DNA of 64,000 bases from Ophiocordyceps camponoti-saundersi (nom. inval.) (GCA_003339415.1 PDHQ01000002.1:64159-128158); one strand, 5' to 3'; shown: positions 22,137 through 35,939, counted from the first letter of the stretch. Notes: generated by a model not told the origin, from the letters alone. Made by a program: numbers and translations.

Positions 22137-25100
22137 ATGTCCGAAGTCGCATCTAGGCCTTCCGCCTCGCGCGGCAGAGGCTCTGGCCGCGGCGGCAGAG
22201 GGGGCTTTGCTGGTCGTGGCGGTCGCAGGATTAACGGCGATAAATCAGACCACAAACAAGCCGACGACGCACCGCGTGCTGCCGACGATGAAGGAGACTT
22301 TGCAGAGCTTCGCAAGCAATACGGCGATAAGACTTCCGTCATCTGCGAGATGTTTCCTGACTGGTCCGAGGCCGACGTCCTTTTTGCTCTCCAAGAGACC
22401 AACGGTGATCAGAATGAGGCCGTAGCACGCATCGCCGAAGGTAAGCCAAAAACGCTCTCTTATCCCCTCTTCTTAGAAGGCGTTACGGGCTAACATTAGC
22501 TTTCCTACCGTAGGCACCGTCTCTCAGTGGGGCGAGGTCTCTAAGCCTAAGAAGGCCGCTCGCTCTAAGGCGGTAAAGGACACCAACTTAGCCTCTGCCA
22601 CGACTGACAGCGCTTCGTCCATCTCCCGGTCGGCTCGCGGCGGTCGCGCCGCCTCAGACGCGGCCCGCGGTCGAGGCCGAGGCGTCGAAAGAGGTGCTCG
22701 GGGTGGACGCGGTCGATCGACCCATAATGCCAGCACCAACGGCGGTCACAACAAGGAGAATCAACGCCCATCTGCGCCCGCCCAAGAATCCTCCTCTTGG
22801 GATAACGAAAAATCGTGGGACAATGAAAAGTCTTGGGATACGGAGAAGTCATGGGATAACAACGAAAAGTCGTCATGGGATCACGAAAAACCCAAGGTTG
22901 GCTTTGCCGATAAGCCCGCCACCGCTTACGATGCTGCCCCCAAGTCTGTCGCTCCTCAGGCAAAGACTTGGGCGAGCATGCTTCGTCAATCCACCGCCCC
23001 GAAACCTGCGCCTGGCCCCAAGGAAGTCCACGTTTCGAAACCCACGGAAGTAGCTGATGTCCAGCCAGAGACGGAAGCCGAACCATCTGAAGCCGAAGCG
23101 ACCGAACCAATCGAGGAAACTACACCCGTTCCTCAAAACGTCGTGCCAGCCCCAGCTCCTCAAGTTGCAGAACCGGAAACTTCCCTGCCTCCGACCAAGG
23201 ACGAGTTGACGAAGACGAATCTAGAGCAGGTTGCCGATCACGCAAAACCGCCGTCGACGGATACGGCTGCGAGCACCGCCGCCGACTCTTGGGATTCGCG
23301 GCAGAGCCCTCTCAGCATCAGCGCCACTCCGCTGTCGGCCGCGCAGCAACAACACCAAAGCCAGCGGGCGCCGACGAGCGGCTACGCCGCCTCCGCCATC
23401 AAGGCTACCTCTGAACGATCCTCCCGCGCCCCAAGCTACCAGCGACGGGTTTTGGATCAAGAGGAGGCTGTTCGCATGCCAGGGAACCGCGAGGTTGATC
23501 GCGCCGCTGTTCAGTTTGGGGCTTTCAGTCTCCATGAGGGCGATGAAAATGACATCGATGGCGAACGAGAGGATCCAGAGACACGAGCGCAGCCGCCGGC
23601 CGATTCTCCCGTTGCTCACCCTCGCGCTTCCCTCCCCCCTGTTTCGCAGCCTGTGACCGTTCCCGACGTCTATCCCCAGAAACCTGCTGCAGGGGCGCCG
23701 CCTGGCCCTGCGGGTATGAAGAAGCCCGGCAATGACAGGCTAGCCCGCATCGCTAACACCATCGCAGCTCAGACTTCTCCCGCCACTCACGCACAGGGTA
23801 AGTTCGGTCCTGTCCCGCTTGCGCCTCCCCGATCCTTTGCCAAGTTCTGCGGCGCGAGATCACGAGTGAAAGCTCATGACAGTTCAGCTCCGAATGCCCA
23901 GCAATACGGCCGATATGGCGGCCATGGCGTTGGCCACGATGGCCCAACGACTTCACAGAAGCAGGCAGACCCATACAGCCAGCAGCCTAGCAATCCTGCC
24001 ACACAACCCCCCTACGAAGCTTTTGCCTCTCAGTCGTCACAGCCACAGGCTCAGCAGCCGGCAGGCGCCTTCAGCACCGCTCCTAACGAGTATTCCAACT
24101 ACTATACCGCTAACCAGCAGGAGCGCAGTCCGTACAACTTTTACGGTCACCAGTACGGCAGCCAGCAGACCGCGCACGGCCAACACGAGGGTGCCCCGTC
24201 CCAGCAGCGACAGTTTGGCGGATACAACGCGCAGAGCGACAACCTCAGTCAGTATCCGCAGAGCGGCGCCATGCATGCTCAGCCTCGGTTTGGCGGTTCA
24301 AACGAGAGTCAGAACAGCGGCCACTCGACACCGAACCCCGCGGCTCAGGCTCAGACACAGCCACAACACGTTCCGCACGGCCAGCAGGCTCAGCAGGTCC
24401 AGCAGGCCCAGCAGGCCCAGCAGGCCCAGCCGCAGCCGCAGCAGCAGGGCGCGCCCGGCACGCAGCCGCAGTCGCACGGCCAGCAGTACCCCGGCTACAG
24501 CCATCCTTATTACAGCAACCCCTATTACCACCAGTACTATTCGGGGTACGGTCAGGGTGGTTTCGGTCCGTACGGCAAAGGGGGCATGTACGGTCAACCC
24601 TACGGCGTGTCACCGAACGCGCCCTACGATCACCAGTCGTCGCCCGGGACATTCGGTCCTTCGACGCTCCACAGAGACAGCGGGCTGGGTTCCGGTCTCG
24701 GTGACTACGCCCGCGCAGGATCCGGCCAGGCAGGCAGTCAGCCTGGTCTCGGAGGCAGCAGCTTCGGCGGCTCCCACGACAGCTTTTCACGGGGGGCGTC
24801 GTCGTTCCAGACTCATCAGGGACAGTCATTTGCAAGCCAGACGCAGCCACCGGCCTCGGGCTCGACAGACGACTTGAAGCCGTTTGGCGATGCCAAGACG
24901 GCGTCGGGCCCCTCGCCTTCGCTGGCAGGCGGACCGCGACCCGGCTCGGCAGCCAACAACACGCCCGGCGCGCAGAGCGGGCTCCCTCCGCCGCAGACGT
25001 CGCAGATGGGCGGCGGCTATGGAGGTTATCCCAGCCACCTCCAGGGTCATGGTTTGCACGGCGGCAGCGCGTACAGCATGGGCGGCGGCGCCGGAGCCGG

Positions 25101-25206
25101 CCAGCACGGCAGCACCCCCTACGGCTCCTACGGACAAGGCTTCGGCAGCGGTGGCTACTACGGCGGGCAGCAGCAGCGCGGCGGCTGGGGCGGTAACTAC
25201 CACTAA
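22137..25206 (+). CDS. DEF1: RNA polymerase II degradation factor Def1 (CUE domain)
   Basis: Def1 recruits the elongin-cullin ubiquitin ligase to stalled RNA polymerase II. Exons 22137-22440 and 22514 onward; a second intron at 23798-23887 is likely (donor GTAAGT, acceptor TTCAG), giving 968 residues spliced or 998 if retained. An RGG-rich N-terminus (11-31) precedes a CUE ubiquitin-binding domain at about 57-101 (MFPDWSEADVLFALQETNGD). Then come five SWD-x-EK repeats (22798-22890), a Pro/Glu-rich linker, and a Gln/Tyr/Gly-rich prion-like tail with QQAQQ runs (24386-24440). That is the standard Def1 architecture; in yeast the tail is removed by proteolysis for nuclear entry. It is convergent with the flippase gene. 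Confidence 0.92.
22798..22890 (+). repeat. Tandem SWD-x-EK repeats within DEF1
   Basis: Five imperfect 18-24 bp units encode Ser-Trp-Asp-x-Glu-Lys, with small insertions (an extra Asn or Ser) in the last two. Confidence 0.9.
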
Positions 25207-25513
25207 TAATGTGACGTGGCTTTATACCGCGGAGGAGAGAGGAAGTGGGCAGGCAAGGCGCTCTCGCTCAAGAACTGGGAGGGACTGAGGGTGGTTCGGG
25301 AGTTTGGTTTTCAACTCGACCAAGATGTTCTCGTGCGCAACTACTTACTTGACGGGGGGGGGGGAAAGGTTTTGAGGGAAAGGGAAGAAGAGAAAAGTAA
25401 ATGGTGTCACGCGCCTCTCTCTCTCTGTGTGTGTGTGTCTCCCTCTCTATCTCTCCGTCTCTCTCTCTCTCGCGATATGCTCCAGCGAAGAGGGCCACTC
25501 AACGGGATGGTGA

Positions 25514-25553
<40 letters not shown>

Positions 25554-26254
25554 GAGTTATGAAAGACAGCAGGTGAGTACGCATTTATGCAAAGGGCGCC
25601 CCAAGGCGTATCTGTACAAGCAACCGCTTCGTGTGTTTTTTTTTCTTATCACCTGATGGTTCTTTGACCAGTCGCCATTTCGACGTCGTCCCTTATTTCG
25701 TCGTTCTTCTCCTTCTGTGTGTAGGTATGCGTGTGATGACTGATGGCCGTTTATGCTTGACTCCCCTATCTTATCTCCGTTGATGTGAGTTATGCTTCAT
25801 GATGGTGACGATGTGAAATTTAGATGAGATTCCTTGCTGCTCTTATGGGATTATGCAGATGGTATATATCTTGCTTGGAGATGTGATGTTTTTGTGAAAA
25901 GGGGTTGGTGAATGGCTATAGGGTGGGAGAAATCGATTCTACGATGCAAAGGCATGATGATGATGGTAGATGATATTCATATTCAGACTCGTATTATTCC
26001 CTATTCTTAAATCCAATTCATCTTCTCTTCTCCTCTTCGATTATTTCACATCTCCTTCTATTGCCCCCCTTTTTCAAAAAAACAAAAAAAGCCTTAGGGT
26101 ATCATTTGACGACTAAAGATGAATTCTATACATACATGGTCGTCACGAGTAAAACCAAGAGACAGGCTATGAAGAGAAGAAGATTAATCAAGAGGAAGAA
26201 GAGAGAAAGAGAAGAAGCAGAAGATAGAGGGGGAACATGGGTCAAACCCGCTTC
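25207..26254. other. Convergent intergenic region with (GT)n
   Basis: This 1.05-kb stretch lies between the 3' ends of DEF1 and the flippase gene. It contains CT and GT simple repeats at 25417-25475 and (GT)n at about 25517-25552. No gene is seen. Confidence 0.6.
25517..25552. repeat. (GT)n microsatellite
   Basis: About eighteen tandem GT units in the DEF1 downstream region. Confidence 0.9.
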
Positions 26255-29200
26255 TCAAGCTTGCTCCTCACCCAACTCCCGCGCCTCGTCCTCATCGTCA
26301 GACAAGTCCTCGTTCCGAGCTAGACGGACGAGCCTTGAACGGACGACGAAATCCTGCTCCAATTCCTGCCAGAGGCTGACGTCCCACTCCTCGACGTTGT
26401 CGTCCTGGAGCCTTCGTCTCTTCCACGGCGGCCACCGCCAGAGGCCGGCGACGAGCAGGTAGCGTCTCAGCGCCCTGAAGCCGAGCTCGGCCAGACCCAT
26501 GAGGGCGAGGACGACGAAGAGCGTCGTCCACCAGGCCGCGTCGCCGCCCCAGGCTTTGCGGAAGCTGTGACGTATGGCGTAGGGACCCGAGAGGGCCGGG
26601 TCGTAGACGGCGTCCAGGAAGGCTATCCACGCGAACCAGCCGCTGGTGGTGATGAAGAAGCAGGCCAGGACGGCGGCTGGCTTGTAGTGAGTTTCGAACA
26701 TGCTTTGGTTTGAACATGACGCGTCAGTCGAGTGAAAAACAGGAGTCATTCTTCTTTCTCTCTCTCTCTCTCTCTCCCCCTCTCCCTCTCCCCCTCTCCC
26801 TCTCCCCTGACTTCCGCCCTGAAAAGGAAGAAAAGGACAGAAAACTCACAATAGCTTCCAGTTGATCCACAAGACCCCCACGGTAAAGGCCAGCGTGCCC
26901 AGGGCGTAGAGACCCTCGTCGCGGGCCCCGGGCGAGATCATGCCGTAGCCTGCCCACACGCCGTACCAGACCGCCAGGCCCTCGATGACGGCCACGGCCA
27001 TCCAGCGCAGGTACTTGGCCATGTTGAGTCCCAGCCCGCGCTGGCCGTAGACGTAAAGCTCCGGCACGACGAGCAGCGTCTCGGCGCTCAGATCCTGCTC
27101 CAGGACGCCCATGCAGATGGTGCAGAGGCTGGTGAAGAGCGTGTTGAAGACGGTCAGGCTCATCCCGTGGTACAGCGAGGTGCCGCTGTAGCCGTTGCAT
27201 CCCTGGTATATGGCCGTCGGCAGATAGAAGAACATCTCCTTCCAAAAGGTGCAGAGGATGAACTTGGCCGTCCGCACGTAGTTCCACCGACCGTGGACGA
27301 GGACGAGCCGCTGAAGGAAGCGGAACTGGGCGATGGCGTAGTCGGCCACGCGCGCCGCCTGGAGACCCTCCTTGCCGGAGATGCCGACGCCGACGTGGCT
27401 CTCTTGGATCATGGCGAGGTCGTTGGCGCCGTCGCCGATGGCCAGCGTCAGGCCGCACCGGTCTTTGTCCTTGTGCGAGCTCAGACGCGAGCGCACGGCT
27501 CGGACTAGCATCGCCTTCTGCGCCGGTGATGCCCGACAGCAGATGACGGAGTCGACGAGCATGGCCACGGCGAAGAATCTCCTCGAGAGCTCAACCGACT
27601 TCTCTACCGCGGCCAGCGTCTGTCCGTCGATGACCACCACGCTGTGAACCGATCCAGCTTGCAAGTCCTCGACCAGCGCCACGAGCTGCGTCTCGAGAGA
27701 GCTTCGGTCGACGTCCAGGATATACAGGTCCGATGCCGGCCGGCAGATGCGTGCCGAATGGGCGATGTTGATGGCCGTCTCCCGCTTATCGCCTGTAAGC
27801 ATCCAGATCCTGATATTAGCACGCCGCAGCCTGTCGATCGTCTCCGGCACGCCCTTCTGCAGCTTATCCTCGATAGCTGTGGCGCCGACGAGGTCGAGAG
27901 AAGTCTCAATCAGCTCGCCAGCAGCCTCGATCATCGCCTGACGGTCTTTGAGACTCGTCGTCGCCTCGTCGTACAGCTTCTTCCACGCCACGTACTCCGA
28001 ATCCGAGATGAACCTCTGAGCATAGACAAGGGTCCGGAGACCCTCTGTAGCGAAGTCATCCAGATGCTTAAAGCATCTACTGAAGACAGCCGACTCATCG
28101 TACAGAGCAGGATCGTTGAGAAAGTCCAGCCGATCGTGCTGGGGCCGTAGGTGAGAGGTCGTCAAGCTCGGATGCTGGTTTCGAGACCCGTCCAACGAGA
28201 CCCCTCGCCGGGCGGCGGCCGAAGTCCGCGGTCGGTCGACGGAGGATCGAGCCATCTTATTAATCTCGAACGATTTGCTGCGGCTCGCCAGCGAGCGCCG
28301 CCCCTCGGCCGTAGCTTCGACGTTCCTCCGCACCGTCAGACTTCGCCTGCCGCCGAAACTGTTCCGGGGCTCTAGCTGCTCGCTGCGTCGCTGCATCTCG
28401 CGCTCGAGATCGGCGCTCTTGCGGACCTCGTTTGCCTTCTGCATCGCCAACGAGGACAGCCTCAGCCGGGGCAGGATGACAGAGTCCGCCCCCTTGCAGA
28501 CGACGGAGATGCGTCCGTCGGGGTACCGGACGATGACGGACATCCTCTTGCGCGCACTGCTGAACTCGATGACGTCCAGGATTTGGAACACCATACTTTC
28601 GCTCTGGCCGCTGGGTCGCGGGACCTGCAGTGTTATACTTTGCGACGTCCGCCGGGTCACGCCAAAGCCAAGCTCCTGAGCCGCCTTGACCAAGGCCAGC
28701 TCGTCCGGAGACGACGCCTGGAACTCGATCCTTCCGTCCTTGACCTCCGGCAGACAAGTGTGGCAGATGGCAACAGAGAGCAAGCAATCCCTGGCTGTCC
28801 TAGAAAAGGGAGAATGCGGCCGCAGCCTCATATGCTCCAGAAGATCGGATGTGTCGACTTCGGGCTGCACGTGGTCCGGACGGCCAGTCGATCGCCACTG
28901 CGAAGACGGTCTCCGGCCCAGCGACGACCGCGATGCCAGGGTCGACACTTCAGGGGACTTGCGTCCATCTTCAGGGATGATCGAGTCCTTGCTCGGGCGT
29001 CGCTTGCGGGCCGCGTACAGGTCGGCCGAAGGCGAGGGTCGAGGCTCGTCGGGCTCGGCCTGCTGGAGGTCCATGGCGTGGAGCCAGACAGTGCCGGCAA
29101 CGCTGAGCTTGCGGAACTTCATGACGTTGTCCGTCAACGTTCCGGTCTTGTCGGAGAAGACGTAACCGATCTGGCCGAGGTCTTCCATTATGGTATTAGT

Positions 29201-30647
29201 GTTGCATCGCGCGGGTGTGTCCGTCTCCTCGTCGTACATGTTGACATCGGAGTTCACGAGAAGAAGCTGGCCGACCTTGACAATTTCCAAAGATATATAC
29301 AATGACAGGGGTATTATGTTATTAAACATGATGACGAAGGCGATGATGATCTGGTACAAGGGAACGGTGGCGCCGTCGAGAAACCAAGCATGCCTTTCGT
29401 AGTGGGCGCGAAAGCGGACGTAGCCCAGGGAGACGCCGACGGAGAGAATTATGACGTAAATCGCGAGGGTGAAGACGACCTTGTTGACGATTCTCTCCAG
29501 TGCCGGCCGCTTCGCATGGGGGTGCTGGTTCGAGTTCATGCGGACCTTGCACTCCTCGCCCGTGTTGACGACGAGACCGATGGCGCGGGTCGTGTTGCGC
29601 ACGACGCTGCCTCTGTAGACGACGTCGCTAAGAGTCAGAGGCACGGTCTTGTCGCCGACGGTGACGCGGCCGTTGAAGTTGAAAAGGTCCGGGTTCGGAT
29701 CCTCGACGACAAACTCTGCTCGGCATTCGGCGATGCCCCGAATGGAGCCGCAGCCATTGAGCGCGTGACAGACCTGCTTCGTCTTGAGACTGGTCTCGCC
29801 GTCCAGAGCCATGGTGTCGATGTAGGCAATGCCGTTCTCGCCGTCGCTGTGAAGCAGCACTAGGTCGGCGGGAACAGGCTCGTCGCGAGACAGTAATACC
29901 ACATCGCCGACCTTGACGTGGCTCCATCGCGAAGGCACCCATCGCACACCGAGATGCTCGTCTCCGGGAGCCGGCCTGGGCTGTTGGGTAGTTTGGGTGC
30001 GAAGGGGATTCCAACGCCACCAAGAACGAGGCGACCCGAGGTCCAAGTCGTGCCGGCCGAGGACGGTGGCGAAGTTTGCGTTTTCCACCTTGTCGAGAAG
30101 ATGACGTCTGTAGTCGTCGTAGCCTTCCTTGGCCACTGTGAGAAGGACGAAGAATAGCAAGGGTAGGATGGTGGTGAAGGAGCCCGTCGTAGACAAGCCC
30201 GGTATCTTGGTGGAGGAAGTCATGTCAGTCTCAGCAGAGCATAGAGAAAGGTAGCAAAGCACGCACAGTCTGCGGGATTCCGACGCAGAGGAAGTAAAAG
30301 TTTCCCACGCGGGAGAACTGGAAAAACAGTTGCTTGGGTATAAAGTCCCATATAGTGTAGCGAGAGGTTCGGACGTCGTTTGAGAGATAGGCGTGGCCGC
30401 GACGAGTGTCGATGAGCGGCCTGGGATGCTCAATGGCCAGGGGGATGTGTCTCCCGTCCTTGGTGGCGTCGATGTGCTTCTTGCGTAATATCAGACCGAC
30501 GATGGTGGTCTGGTAGAGGGTGCTCAGGGCGGCAGATAGGCGGCGCCGCCAAGGTAGACGAGGGCCGTCGTTGCGGGCCGACGATGGACGGCGCGGACTG
30601 TCGACGAGGAACGCGGGAGCCTTTTCGGGCAAGGAAGCGGAAGACAT
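26255..30647 (-). CDS. DNF3: P4-type ATPase phospholipid flippase, Dnf3-like
   Basis: Moves phospholipids to the cytosolic leaflet of Golgi/plasma membranes. Exons 30647-30267, 30205-26850 and 26702-26255 give about 1394 residues; the 147-nt second intron is full of CT repeats and the join restores WKLF-MFETHYK. Motifs: N-terminal NDVRTSRYTIWDFIPKQLF, actuator DGET (about 262), P4-specific IIPLSLYISLEIVK, phosphorylation DKTGTLT with Asp about 479, LTGDKRETAINIA, hinge GDGANDLAMIQ (about 1051), then ADYAIAQFRFLQRLVLVHGRWNY and the six C-terminal membrane helices. A Ser/Arg-rich insert (about residues 510-590) and another in the nucleotide domain with RRSLTVRR are of the kind found in Dnf3 proteins. 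The tail is acidic (LSDDEDEARELGEEQA). The start is the only in-frame ATG before the conserved N-terminus. Confidence 0.93.
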
Positions 30648-31258
30648 GACGGCGCGCGGGAGCGAACGACGAAGATGGATAGGCGCTTCAGCTGGTGTCC
30701 GACATGCCCTCGGATGATGAAGGGCTGAAGGCCGACGCAGGAAGAGGGAGGAGCGATTGACATCGACAGAAGAAGCGAGCGAGTCGATGGAAGAAGACGA
30801 CGGGAGGAGAAGCGCCCAACAGGCGCTGATGGCGACCACAGCCCATGTTGAGATGCACTCATCGTCGAAGGCTGAAAGACAAGGGGAATGGAGTGGGAGG
30901 AGCAGGGAGCAACATTCCTCGAGGTCTCCGCCCAGTGCAAGCCGGGGGGGAGAGTACCGGGCGGGGAGGTACCGGGCTTTGGCGCTTACAGCAGCCGCCA
31001 AGCCTGACGGGAGCGCTAGAAGCTAGTGCTAACAGCCTAGGACGGTCTGGACATGTTCTAAGGGGGAGGGGGGGGAGTACTGGATATACCGTACGAATGG
31101 AGGGTGATGGGACTGTATAAGATATCTCCGTATCCACGGAGTATCCGTAGAGGCAACGCACCAAGTTGATCAGCACGAACTATGTATACGGAAATGCCCG
31201 GCTGGAAATGCCTGGTTTCCTACCAGTGGCTGAGCCAGGTAACATTTAGGTACCTACG
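30648..31258. other. Flippase promoter region up to the retroelement junction
   Basis: About 600 bp of normal-composition host DNA holds the flippase 5' region. There is no other gene. It ends abruptly at the target-site copy GATAG (31259-31263), after which composition turns AT-rich within about 120 bp. Confidence 0.6.
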
Positions 31259-31263
31259 GATAG

Positions 31264-31426
31264 TGTTGAGGCACGCACGCTGTCACGGATCGGGCAGTAT
31301 ATTGCTGATACTAAGTCTAACTCTAGTGGCCCCTCTATACTAATTTAGTATAGCTAATATACTAACCTAACCGGGCTTAAGCCCTAAGTAAGGTATAGCC
31401 TAGACTATAGGGTATATTATATAATA
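31264..31426 (-). repeat. 3' LTR of copia element A
   Basis: 163 bp. Compared with 56179-56341 there are 21 differences, all transitions. The seven where this copy carries T/A lie at 31386-31420, in the part facing the element interior. Confidence 0.93.
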
Positions 31427-31599
31427 CCGCCCCTAAGGCCGGGCAGGCTAAAGAATAACTATCGTAATATTATTTCTTAGTATTTAGGCTACTAAAGCTG
31501 CCCCTATTCCTTAATATAGCTAAATTTAGCTAGTATATAAATTACTAATATTTATTTACTTATAAACTTTTTATAAAGCTATTTATAATTATATTTTCT

Positions 31600-34500
31600 A
31601 TACTAATTTATTATAAATTAAAAAAGCTTATCTAATATTTTTAAATAATTTATTTATATTATAAATTAATATATTTAGTATATACCTTATTAAGTAAGTT
31701 AATTATAGCTAATTTTATATTCTAGCTATTAGTAAATATTATAAGAGGCCTTTTCTATTTATAGCTAATATTTTAAATAATATTAAATAGCTAGATTATT
31801 ATAAGCTTAGTAAGTATAAGGGCTATAAATTTAGCCTTTATATTACTTATTATAATAAGAGTCTAACGCTTTAAGCGCTACGCGATAAGGCTATTAGCGA
31901 GGAAAATAATAAACCCGGCTATTAAGGCGCGGGTTACCTAATTATTTATAAATAATATATTAGAATAAATACGAAGCTAAAAATCTTTATTATAAGCTAC
32001 TCTTTTAAAAATAATATTAAGGGAAAGTATATTATATAGATAGCGGAAAAGATATTTTATTATAGCTAAATAAGCGTAAGTTATATAGGAATTTACCTCT
32101 AATAGCTTTTTTACGCTATATATAATATTAAGCCTTATACTTAAAGCTAGCTAATTAAGGCTACTTATTTATTTCTATTATATTATAGCTTTTATCGTAA
32201 TCTTAGCCTTTTTCTAATTATAAGGAATTATATATTTTATTAGCTATAGCGTTTTTATAAGCTTTAAATTATTAATATCGAATAGCTTAAGAATCTTATA
32301 GGTAAAAAAGGTTTAATATATTTAAATAATATAGGCTTAACGATTACGATTAAACTTAAAGCTAAGGAATTCCTAAAGCTCTCTAAGGTATTTAACCTTA
32401 TATAATTTATTAAGAATTATAGTTTTATTATTAATCTATACTTATATTAGTATTATAAGGAGGATATTATTTATATAAAAAATAAGGAGGCTACTATTAG
32501 TATAGCGATAAAGATATAACTTAAAGTTAAGTTATTCGAATTTATAATTAGCTAGATTTTTAGCTATATATTTAAACTACTAGCGCGGTAAGGTATAATA
32601 ATTATAAAAGGCCCTTTTTAAGTAGTAAATATACCTTAACTTATCTTTAAAATTATAAGGCTACTTAATAAAGATATTTTTATTTAATTTAATATTAATA
32701 AAAATATTTATAATATTAAACTTTACTTATTTAAGGTTTTATATTATAATAAGTATAAGGAAGATTCTAATAGATAATTAATATATTACCGCTATATATA
32801 AATCCTTAATAAGTTAATTTATAAAATTATAATCTTTATAAATAACTTAGTAAGCCTTTACTATTAAATCTACGCTTTTAATTAGCTTCTTTATAAATAC
32901 TTAATACCTTAGAAGGGTTTTAATATCGTAAAGCTTAGGAATAAGCTTCTAAGTACTTTTTTAATATAGCTTATTAAGTTTTTTCTTTATTATAAGTACC
33001 TAACGTTTATTAAATTTAAATAGCTTCTTTATAATATAATAATTACTTAAGGTATAACTTATAAAAGTTTCTATAGCTAAAGCTAAGAGAATTATTATAA
33101 GCGCTTAATTAATATATTTATCTTTATTAGCGAAGGAAATATATAGCGAAAAGGGTTTAAGAACGCTAGCTAAATTAGCTTATATAAGCCTTTTCGAATA
33201 TCTTATTAGCTTAGTATTATAAATCTTTTTTATTAAATAATATTTATAGCGTTATTATATTAATTCTATTAAGGTAAAAGATAAGGTTAACGCCTTATAT
33301 ACGCGTAAATATTAAGAAAATTATTTTTTAAGTATTAAGTTAGTTAGCTAAAGATTTTATAAGTTACTAGCTAATTTATTAGAATTATTATAATTATTAA
33401 TATTATAAACTTAGCTACTAGGAAGATTTAAAGTTATAAGCGCTATTAGTAATAATTATATTTTTTTATTAATTTCCTCGATTAATTAAAAAAGCGTATT
33501 CTTATCGAAAAATAAGCGCGGTGCCTCTTTACTTCGATAAGGCGTAAGATTCGGTAAAAGAAAATACGAAGAGTTTCTTTTAGGCGTTTTAAAACGCTTT
33601 TTTAATAACCTTATAAATTTATCTTTAATAGTCGATATATTTAATAATCTAGCTATAATAGTTTAGTATTTCCTTAGTTATTTTTTAATACTTAATATAT
33701 TAAAAGATTATAAAATATTAATATCGCTAATTTAGCTATAAGAAGTTTTCTCTTTCTCCTTATAAGGAAGAATAATAAGTTTAAATTTAATAATTTTACC
33801 TTTTTCTTCTAAATAAGCTTTAAATTCGACTAATAGGTCCTTTTTAATAATAAGGGTACTAGTATAATTAATAAAGTATATATCTTATATACGAATAACG
33901 ATCTTTTAATTAAGAAGCTAAATTTTAAAAATATAGCTATATAAGCTTTTAATACCGATAAGATAACTTTTCTAAGCTTAAGGAGCTATTTTTTTAAACC
34001 TTACGATCTTCTCTTTTAGCTTTATTATATATATTATATAACCCTAAGCGTAAAGGTAGCTAATATTATATTTATAAGGTAAATTAAGCGCCTTTATAAC
34101 CCTCTCGAAAAGGCTATCTTTACCTCTTATAAGTAGTAAATTTAATATATATACTATTATTAATATATAATATAGTTATAAGGTTACGGGAAGCTTAGCG
34201 TATAAGTAAATAGCCTTAGCTATTATTAATAAGGTCCTACTAGCCCTCTCTATAAAGCTATTTTACTATAAATTATATAAAGTCGAATAGCGTAGAATAA
34301 AGCTATCTTAAATAGCTTAGGCTTTAATTACCTCGCTTTTAAACTCCTATATATTATTAAAAGCTATCGTAGCTATAGGAATTCCTCCTAAAAAGGCGTT
34401 AACTTATTATTTCTAACCGTAAAAAAGATTATAAGCCTGCCCCTTAAAGGTAATAGCTATTATCTAGTAGAATCTTATAAAGGCGTTAATTTTATATAGA

Positions 34501-35640
34501 GAATAGCAGGCACCGCTATTACTAAGCGGATTATACTTAATAATATCTTAAAAAATAATATTAAAGAATCTCGAAAGCTTAGCTAGCGAATCCTTACTAA
34601 TTTTAATATTTACTTTAGTAAATTAATAAGCTTTATATAAGAAGCTTTTAATAATCTTTTTATCGATTAAAATCTTTACTTTCTAATAAGCTAAGGTTAC
34701 TTTATTTTTACTAGTATATATAAGGCGCTTATATATAATAGTAAAATTAGCTTTTAAGCTTTTCCTTAGTAATTTATATAGTAAAATAGCGAATATCTTA
34801 ATTACGGTTTAATTACTACTTATAATAGCTATACTAATAACTCGAAGTTAATTATTAAGGCGGTAAATATACTTTTTAATACCTTTTATAATAAGGAAGT
34901 TTATTTTAAAGTTAGTAATAACGCCTTTTTCTTTTAAAATACTTATATTTATTAAATTCGCTTAAATATTAAGATAATAGAAGGCTTATAATAAAATTAT
35001 TAAATTACCGTTAAGTAAATCTATCTTAACTTTACCTTTTTTTTAAAGTTAAAAATCTCCGCTATTAATAGCGTAAAAAAAGTTAATAATAGTATTCTTA
35101 TAAATCTTAATAAATTACTTTAAATTATTAAAAATATAGCTTTTAGCTTTAGAATTATATATAATATTATCTTATTTAACGCCGCGGCTAATAGCTATTA
35201 ATTTATATATTTATCTAGCTTTCGTAATAGCTTCTAATACTGCGATTTACTTTTATTAATACTAATCTCTTAATAGCGGGCGCTACTTAAAATATAATTT
35301 CTAATAATTTTCCTTTCGATAAAGCTTATTATTTTTAAGAATAAAATATTTATAATTAAGATATTAACTTTTCTAATTTTCTTATATAAGAGAAAAGGAT
35401 TTACTATTATAATTACCGCGGCTTTATCTTTTATTATAGCTTTAACTTTTACTATAGCTATTATCTTACTTTTCTTTTTATTTTTTTATATTCTAATTTA
35501 TAGAAAAGGTATCTTTTTTTTATTATTAATAAGCTTAGTATAATTTTAAAAGAAACGTAAAATTTTATTTTTTATCGGGGGCTTTTATTTAGCTAGCTTA
35601 TATATCTAATTTTTATATTAGAAAAATATAATAATTTTAA
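31600..35640 (-). pseudogene. RIP-degenerate copia pol (integrase, RT/RNase H) of element A
   Basis: Minus-strand translation from about 35.1 kb downward gives a stop-riddled but readable copia polyprotein. A gag-pre-integrase/protease-side segment lies near 35.1-34.9 kb, an integrase core with the NSFIERA-like motif near 34.2 kb, and an RT block with a Tyr-Ile-Asn-Asn relic of the YVDD box near 32.5 kb. Stops are mostly TAA/TAG at former Gln/Trp codons, as RIP produces. Boundaries are approximate. Confidence 0.7.
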
Positions 35641-35653
35641 TAGCGTTAATTAT

Positions 35654-35939
35654 TATTACGCGCTAGTAATTATAGGGATTTCTTTTAGATATTTTATAGT
35701 AATTTCTAAGGATTTCTAACTATAATTATATAACCTTAGAAACCTTATTATAAAATCCTTAGGAAAACCTTAGTAGGAAATTACCCGGAAATAAAGTTAA
35801 CCTTTTACTAAGATTTCCCCTTACCCTCTCTTATCTTTACTAATATATACTTTTATATACTTTACTAAGATTTCGCTTATAGGAGTTTTCCTTTTTTTTT
35901 CCCTTCTTCTTAGCTTAGAATCTTTATTTATAGTATTAA
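35654..35939 (+). repeat. 5' LTR of Gyp1, first part
   Basis: The first 286 bp of the LTR, ending with the left copy (ATTAA, RIP-altered) of the Gyp2 target duplication. The remainder is at 41980-42021. Confidence 0.9.

Noticed and set aside
21646..22425. 259-residue open frame overlapping the DEF1 start
   Set aside because: Its bulk is the translated CT-rich leader (Ser/Pro/Leu) and it overlaps the real DEF1 frame, which has the CUE domain.
30648..31001. Longer N-terminus for the flippase
   Set aside because: The frame is open upstream to about 31001 but has no ATG before 30647, and the extra sequence is not flippase-like.
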